This document shows, piece by piece, positions 6,687-11,620 of a DNA stretch of 14,655 nt. The DNA comes from JBMCLJ01 sp048615375 (GTDB taxonomy: Bacteria; Patescibacteriota; Dojkabacteria; JAOAGR01). A program made the translations under genes and the position numbers. Location of the stretch: contig JBMCLJ010000029.1 in assembly GCA_048615375.1 (NCBI GenBank), positions 1 to 14,655 of the forward strand, given 5' to 3'. The notes under the pieces are model-generated. The model was given only the letters and a program-made list of their open reading frames with translations. It did no database searches and was not told the DNA's origin. How positions within the stretch are numbered: position 1 is the first letter of the stretch; each line of letters starts with the position of its first letter.

Positions 6687-8609
6687 ATGCTCTATAAATA
6701 TGAAAAACGTGAGGTAAAACCTCCAAAGCCTCGAAGAATACGTGTTAAAAGAAGCCGTGGCAGCCTGGTTTTTACAATGTTTTGTTTTATACTAGGTTTA
6801 AGCCTGCTATCTTACGCTGCTTTTCCGTATGCGAAAAATTACGTAATGGCTTTTTCTGAAGAGGACTCCTACTCCAAGTCTCTGTTAACACCAAGCCCTT
6901 CGCAGTCAGCATCTCTTGAAACAGGAAATGGAGACGCATTCAATACAGACTACTTAAGTAATGTCAGTAAAAACTTTTCAGCAACAAATAGACTGTTGCA
7001 CATTAATCAAAGAACGCACCCGGAGTATGCTCACATTAGTGGGCAAATCCTTTTATCCATCCCCAGGCTTGAACTAGTCGACTTACCGATACAGATAAAT
7101 GTCAACAGTTTCAGTGAAGACGACTATCTACCGGTATTAAAACACTCTCTCGCGCATTTTAAAGGAACTTCTCTACCAGACAAGCCCGGAAACACTTTCA
7201 TATATGGTCATAGCGCGAATGTTCTTTTAGCCAAGACTGCCCCAAAAAGTCCTGTCTGGGCATTTTCATTCCTGGACAAGCTTGATATCGGGGACGAAAT
7301 TTTCCTTACTTATAAAGGAAAAGTCTTTACCTACACGATGACAAGAAGTAAATTAGTCAACCCTGATGACATAAGTCCGATTTATACCACATCCAATGAT
7401 CAGGTGCTTACATTAATGACATGTTGGGTTCCTGGTGTCCAAAAGATTAATGATATCCTCGAACGAGGTGTACACCAGATTTACAACAAAGAAGAATTAC
7501 GGGAGAAATTGTTGAGCGGACGTAAATTACATCTGAAGCTCGGTATTGATGTGACCGGGCCTATGATTACGTTAGGACATAGTGTTATACAAAGAAAATT
7601 AAGGGATTTTCAGGAACTTGGTCATGATATCACGTTAATCATTGGTGATTTTACTACCTTGGTAGGCGACCATTCTGACAAAGTAGATATGAGGGCGGAA
7701 GCTGATATTGATGCTATCAGGAAAAACGAACAAACTTATAAAGAACAATTTTTTAAAACAGTACTAAGTCAACAAACCACCATACGCCATAACTCAGAGT
7801 GGTTAAGTGGCCTTAACTTTAATGATGTGATTCATCTTGCCAGGCAATTTACTGTCTCCCAAATGCTCGACCGGGAAGCATTTCGGCTAAGATTCGATGC
7901 TAACAAACCAATAGGACTTGATGAATTTTTATATCCTTTAATGCAAGGATACGATTCGGTAGCGCTGAACTGCGATGTCGAGTTTGGCGGAACAGATCAG
8001 ACGTTTAATGTCCTTGCCGGGAGAAAGCTCATGGAAGTATACGGTCAAACTCCTCAAAGTTGTGTAGTAATGCGGTTACTTACCGGAAATGATGGCCGTC
8101 CAATGGGCAAGAGTTTAAAAAACTACATTCCTGTTTTGGATTCCGCTCAAAATATGTTTGCCAAGCTCATGTCGATAGTTGACGAAATTATTCCAGAATA
8201 CTTTGAATTAGTCACCAGGATTCCCCTGGAAGAAGTGCAAGAAATAGAAGAAAAAATTAAACGTGGAGAAAACCCAATGAACTTCAAAAAACAGCTGGCA
8301 CGGGAAGTAGTGAGTTTTTATCATGGAGAAACCGCAGCGCAGGAAGCAGAAGAACAGTTTCAACGAGTAGTTCAGAATAAAGATTACTCACAGTTAGCAG
8401 AAGAACATGAGCTCAAAGAGCCAACGCTCATTCTTGAACTTCTCATCGAGCTTTCATTTGCTTCATCAAGAAACGAAGCAAAACGTCTCATAGACCAAAA
8501 AGCTGTTAAGTTTGATGATAAAATCATAAGTAGTTATGACACTGCGATAGATACAGCCGGCTTACTGAAATCAGGAAAACGCAATATCGTACACATTCGT
8601 TTCAGATAA
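6687..8609 (+). CDS. tyrS: Sortase-like domain fused in frame to tyrosyl-tRNA synthetase
   Basis: The 640-residue product joins two unrelated proteins. Residues 1 to 25 are strongly basic, 26 to 46 form a membrane helix, and about 110 to 250 match a sortase, a cell-surface transpeptidase: IYGHS with catalytic His175 and TLMTCW with Cys246. From about residue 253 (NDILERGV) to 640 it is a class I tyrosyl-tRNA synthetase: HIGH-type motif as TLGH (295 to 298), tyrosine-pocket YPLMQGYD and GGTDQTFN, KMSKS-type motif as PMGKS (472 to 476), and an S4-like RNA-binding domain over about the last 65 residues. Sortases need an Arg some 9 to 13 residues after Cys; here TyrRS begins instead, so the sortase half is probably inactive. 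Normal membrane topology would place the synthetase outside the cell, which is implausible. Deletion, misassembly or internal initiation are the alternatives. Start chosen for the AGGTGG upstream. Confidence 0.85.
   Translation: MLYKYEKREVKPPKPRRIRVKRSRGSLVFTMFCFILGLSLLSYAAFPYAKNYVMAFSEEDSYSKSLLTPSPSQSASLETGNGDAFNTDYLSNVSKNFSATNRLLHINQRTHPEYAHISGQILLSIPRLELVDLPIQINVNSFSEDDYLPVLKHSLAHFKGTSLPDKPGNTFIYGHSANVLLAKTAPKSPVWAFSFLDKLDIGDEIFLTYKGKVFTYTMTRSKLVNPDDISPIYTTSNDQVLTLMTCWVPGVQKINDILERGVHQIYNKEELREKLLSGRKLHLKLGIDVTGPMITLGHSVIQRKLRDFQELGHDITLIIGDFTTLVGDHSDKVDMRAEADIDAIRKNEQTYKEQFFKTVLSQQTTIRHNSEWLSGLNFNDVIHLARQFTVSQMLDREAFRLRFDANKPIGLDEFLYPLMQGYDSVALNCDVEFGGTDQTFNVLAGRKLMEVYGQTPQSCVVMRLLTGNDGRPMGKSLKNYIPVLDSAQNMFAKLMSIVDEIIPEYFELVTRIPLEEVQEIEEKIKRGENPMNFKKQLAREVVSFYHGETAAQEAEEQFQRVVQNKDYSQLAEEHELKEPTLILELLIELSFASSRNEAKRLIDQKAVKFDDKIISSYDTAIDTAGLLKSGKRNIVHIRFR
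7402..7418 (+). promoter_or_regulatory. Possible internal translation start for the TyrRS half
   Basis: AGGTG (7402 to 7406) lies 9 bases before an in-frame ATG (7416 to 7418), which is residue 244 of the fusion and sits in the sortase TLMTCW motif. Initiation here would make a free, soluble synthetase with only about ten extra residues before its normal N-terminus. The motif is short and falls inside coding sequence, so chance is quite possible. Confidence 0.25.
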
Positions 8610-8680
8610 ATCCACCGAATGTATTTCCATGAAGTACCACGTGCTTTTGATCATCAACAATGGATGATTACTAGTTTGGA

Positions 8681-8709
8681 TTGAGATATTCATAAATATC
8701 GTATATCCT
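8681..8709 (+). promoter_or_regulatory. Candidate promoter with dyad in spacer, upstream of the membrane protein gene
   Basis: TTGAGA (8681 to 8686) and TATCCT (8704 to 8709) are separated by 17 bases. The -10 is 9 bases from the ATG at 8719, so the mRNA would be almost leaderless. GATATT (8685 to 8690) and AATATC (8695 to 8700) form an inverted repeat largely inside the spacer. The 109 bases between tyrS and this gene show no terminator with a T-tract; a weak ATCATC/GATGAT dyad near 8651 to 8667 is the only other structure. Confidence 0.4.
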
Positions 8710-8718
8710 TTAAAGCTT

Positions 8719-9447
8719 ATGGGAAATTCGTATTTACCAGAAGAGCAGGAAAAGTTATTACGCGAACTTAATCTGCTAGACACACAGGAAAGGCATGGCA
8801 TTCTACCCGAACGTAGTAACATAAACTTTCTGCTCATTATTTTTACATGGATAGTTGGAATACTGTACGCCCTGAACCTGCTTGTCGATGGTAGAAGTTC
8901 ATTTTTGAGCTATGTGCTCATCGCAGCTGGCATACAGTCCTTTACTTTAATCCTTGCGTACAGTAATGCCAGGATTGGATTATACCTATCAGTAGCTGCC
9001 GCTGTAGCTATTAACGCTGTTACTGGATATTTTCACCCCAATCTTTCAGAATCTCCTTTTCTTTTCATGCTTATAAATATCCTGACCATTGGTATCGCCG
9101 CAAATCAGTTCGGCTGGTCAGGATATACGTTAATTCTTGTACTCGTACTTATGAAACTTGGTGTATTGCTTTTATTCTTTACTGACGAAGCGAATTATGT
9201 TGATTTTTTTGTCAATATAACAATGATTTCCATGGTAAGCTATTTACCAGTATTACTGCGTTCTCTGGCAGCCGTTTCCCGCAAGGCAAAGAAGCAGGAA
9301 ATCCGTGCAGAAATCCTGTCGCTTCAGAACCAGGATTTACTTGCCTCCTGGAAACAACCATACCAGCAAGTCCCCCCCCAACCCACACAATCACCTACTC
9401 TCCAGCCTTACTCTACACCCCAATCTTTCTCCCCTGGAATTCAGTAG
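8719..9447 (+). CDS. Unrecognised six-helix membrane protein with proline/glutamine-rich tail
   Basis: I do not recognise the family. The 242-residue product starts with a charged, acidic cytoplasmic-looking segment (residues 1 to 34), then has about six hydrophobic helices (near 35-55, 61-82, 86-106, 115-133, 137-157 and 161-182), a short basic, helical stretch rich in K, R, E and Q (about 184 to 212), and a low-complexity tail rich in Pro, Gln, Ser and Thr (about 213 to 242). An even number of helices would leave both ends on the same side. No catalytic motif, transporter signature or signal-sensing domain is visible. A run of eight C bases codes part of the tail. It lies between tyrS and miaB, with its own likely promoter, so its neighbours say little about its job. 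Confidence 0.8.
   Translation: MGNSYLPEEQEKLLRELNLLDTQERHGILPERSNINFLLIIFTWIVGILYALNLLVDGRSSFLSYVLIAAGIQSFTLILAYSNARIGLYLSVAAAVAINAVTGYFHPNLSESPFLFMLINILTIGIAANQFGWSGYTLILVLVLMKLGVLLLFFTDEANYVDFFVNITMISMVSYLPVLLRSLAAVSRKAKKQEIRAEILSLQNQDLLASWKQPYQQVPPQPTQSPTLQPYSTPQSFSPGIQ
9372..9379 (+). repeat. C8 homopolymer tract in coding sequence
   Basis: Eight consecutive C bases lie in the codons of the proline-rich tail of the membrane protein. A one-base slip would replace the last roughly 25 residues: one shifted frame runs to a TAA near 9478, the other stops at a TGA close to the present end. The tract is unusual in this AT-leaning sequence. Confidence 0.9.
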
Positions 9448-9490
9448 CTTGAATTATATGATTGAGTACGGTGGCTAAAGTTCACGTACA

Positions 9491-9499
9491 TGATAAAAT
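9491..9499 (+). promoter_or_regulatory. Extended -10 element upstream of miaB
   Basis: TGATAAAAT is an extended -10 (TGn plus TAAAAT). It ends 9 bases before the miaB ATG at 9509, so a start of transcription seven or so bases downstream would give an mRNA with almost no leader. No ribosome binding site is visible before this ATG, which fits leaderless translation. Confidence 0.45.
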
Positions 9500-9508
9500 C
9501 ATTCATAT

Positions 9509-10894
9509 ATGAAAACATTCTCAATTGTAACGTATGGATGCCAGATGAATATTTCTGACTCTGAGAGAGTTGCTGCAGTATGCGAATTAATGGGCTACAC
9601 ACAGGCAAATTCAGATACGCCAGCGGATGTATACATTTTGAATACCTGCTCTATCAGGCAAAAGGCTGAAGACAGGGTTATTGGTATGGGGAAAAAGTAT
9701 TATAAGCTAAAGAAAGAAAATCCTGGAATCAAGATAGTACTCACTGGATGTATGGCAAAACGAGACCTGCGACAGACTAAAGAAAAGTCTTCCCGATATG
9801 AAGCGAGCTACCATGCTCAGCTTAGAAAAAAGATGCCATGGCTGGATTTCATCATTCCGATCAATGAAATCCACACATTACCAACAGTACTCAACGAGGC
9901 AGTGACAGAACATATAAGTGAGTACTTTGCGGTAACGCCCTCTTATAACTCAGCCTTTCAAGCGTATATCCCCATCTCTACAGGTTGCAATAAATTCTGT
10001 ACTTTTTGCATTGTTCCTTTTACGCGAGGAAAAGAAGAGTACAGGTCATTTGAGCAGGTGTATGCCGAGGTTGAGCAGGCAATCGGGCAGGGATTTAAGG
10101 AAATCACGTTATTAGGTCAGAATGTTAATTCCTGGAGTGATACCAATACGTTAAGATCACCAATTACCCCATTGCGTTCAAGTACCCAGGGTGGAAACAA
10201 CAGGGATTTTACGTTTTTAATGGATCAATTGGCATCAATACCCGGAGAATATTGGCTTCGATTTACCAGCTCTCACCCGTACGATATAAACCTGAATCTT
10301 ATCGATACCATTGCTTCAAGACCTGCTATTGCTAAATCAATTCACTTTGCCTTGCAGTCGGGATCAAATTCAGTACTGAAAAGAATGAATCGCTATTACA
10401 TCCGGGAAGAGTTCAAGGAAAAAGTAGAGATAATCCGAGAAAAGATACCTGGAGCAGGATTGACGACTGACGTGATTGTGGGTTTCTGCGGAGAAACAGA
10501 AAAGGAATTTCAAGATACTGCCAGGCTTTGTGAGGAGCTACGGTTTGACCAAATCTATATCTCAGAATACTCTCAGAGGGAGGGGACGATTGCTTCGAAG
10601 TTTTATCCAGATAATGTCCCACGTAAAGTAAAAGCAGAACGTAAGTCTGTACTCGACAATATACTAAAACAAGGTGTAGCCAAAAATAACGAGCAGCTTA
10701 TTGGCTCTGAACAGAAGGCACTCGTCTATAAAACAAGAAGTAAGAATAAAGCGGGTATCTTTGCAAAAACCACGCATGGAAAAGATGTGCATATAGAACT
10801 GCACCCTGAAAAAGGTATGATCGAACCAGGAAGCTTCGTCACAGTACAGGTGACTGGTCACAGTGGCTTTTGTCTTCAAGGCAGACTAGCTTAA
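9509..10894 (+). CDS. miaB: tRNA-2-methylthio-N6-dimethylallyladenosine synthase (MiaB)
   Basis: MiaB is a radical SAM enzyme that adds a methylthio group to i6A37 of tRNAs reading UNN codons, including tRNA-Tyr. The 461-residue product has the three domains in order. The methylthiotransferase domain carries the three auxiliary-cluster cysteines Cys11 (YGCQMN), Cys47 (LNTCSIR) and Cys81 (TGCMAKR). The radical SAM domain has CNKFCTFC at residues 160 to 167, followed by VPFTRGKE, LLGQNVNSW and TTDVIVGF. A C-terminal TRAM domain covers about 400 to 460. GQNVNSW supports MiaB rather than MtaB or RimO. Two polar insertions, at about 86 to 110 and 209 to 232, make it slightly longer than typical. 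MiaA, which makes the substrate, is not in the window. It ends convergent with the surface protein gene. Confidence 0.96.
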   Translation: MKTFSIVTYGCQMNISDSERVAAVCELMGYTQANSDTPADVYILNTCSIRQKAEDRVIGMGKKYYKLKKENPGIKIVLTGCMAKRDLRQTKEKSSRYEASYHAQLRKKMPWLDFIIPINEIHTLPTVLNEAVTEHISEYFAVTPSYNSAFQAYIPISTGCNKFCTFCIVPFTRGKEEYRSFEQVYAEVEQAIGQGFKEITLLGQNVNSWSDTNTLRSPITPLRSSTQGGNNRDFTFLMDQLASIPGEYWLRFTSSHPYDINLNLIDTIASRPAIAKSIHFALQSGSNSVLKRMNRYYIREEFKEKVEIIREKIPGAGLTTDVIVGFCGETEKEFQDTARLCEELRFDQIYISEYSQREGTIASKFYPDNVPRKVKAERKSVLDNILKQGVAKNNEQLIGSEQKALVYKTRSKNKAGIFAKTTHGKDVHIELHPEKGMIEPGSFVTVQVTGHSGFCLQGRLA

Positions 10895-11032
10895 GTCACC
10901 ATACTGGGTATATATTTTTAATTAACGCTCAATATTTTTTACTTTTCAGTTATTTAACTGGTTTTGGCACTGCATACCACCTGGCTTAGTGTCATACAAA
11001 CTAAACTGCCACAGAACGAGTCCCGCTTTACC
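10895..11032. other. Convergent intergenic region with a weak hairpin
   Basis: This 138-base gap lies between the ends of miaB (plus) and the surface protein gene (minus). CAGTTA (10947 to 10952) and TAACTG (10955 to 10960) form a small perfect dyad, followed on the plus strand by GGTTTTGG and preceded by T-rich sequence. It could be a weak bidirectional terminator, but the stem is short and the T-tract poor. No other gene or RNA is seen. Confidence 0.3.
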
Positions 11033-11620
11033 CTAGGGAACGAATACTGTCTTCTTACTGGATTTCACAAAGTATGCTTCCATATCACTTACGGTAAAGT
11101 CGAGACCAAACTCTTTCATCTTACCATCTCTTCCTTTCGTGTAATTGACACCTCTATATACACCACTGTCCCATCTCGTAACATTCTCAGCCTGGATGCT
11201 CGCATCGTTTTTATTCATTGCTTTGAGTAGCTCAAACGCCTTTACTCCGTCTTTGAATTCCGCATGCGTGAATACCTTCTGTTTTTGCTGGCTCTTGCCG
11301 GGACCTACTCCGAGAAGTGACCATCCATTCAGTAACTGCATACCAATCGGCTCAGTTGGATATACTCCGGTAATCGTAAACGTACCTTTTGATGTACTTC
11401 GAACAAAATATCCCTGATTCGGTTGAATTTTAAAGTCAACTCCGAAGAACTGACCATTTTCTGATGTGTACTCTATCCATTTACCCGCCCATTTTTTAAT
11501 AGTAATAACTTCAATACCGGAAGCTTGTGCAGCTGCCATAATTTCTTTTGCAGTATAGCTGCTCTCCTCATCTTTGAAGAATGGGAAGTTTAACGCGTTC
11601 CATCCATTTATAACATTATA
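11033..11620 (-). repeat. Two related C-terminal repeats in the surface protein
   Basis: Two units of roughly 90 to 100 residues align by eye: NGWNALNFPFF...WIEYTSENGQFFGVDFKIQPNQGYFVRS (from about residue 925) and NGWSLLGVGPG...YRGVNYTKG...FGLDFTVSDMEAYFVKS (from about 1016 to the end). Shared anchors are NGW, FG.DF and .YFV.S followed by a beta strand (TFTITGV, KTVFVP). This looks like a duplicated beta domain closing the protein. Confidence 0.6.

Noticed and set aside
6658..6690. T-box riboswitch for tyrS
   Set aside because: AGGTGG superficially resembles the T-box sequence, but the conserved T-box core, Stem I and a terminator are not present.
6515..6697. Plus-strand frame of 60 codons in the tuf / sortase-tyrS gap
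   Set aside because: It has no recognisable domain, its codons look random, it overlaps the better sortase start in another frame, and it crosses the palindrome and dyads better explained as regulatory DNA.
8571..8837. Minus-strand frame across the tyrS end and the start of the membrane protein gene
   Set aside because: It is antisense to two genes with better support, and spans a likely promoter; no family features are visible.
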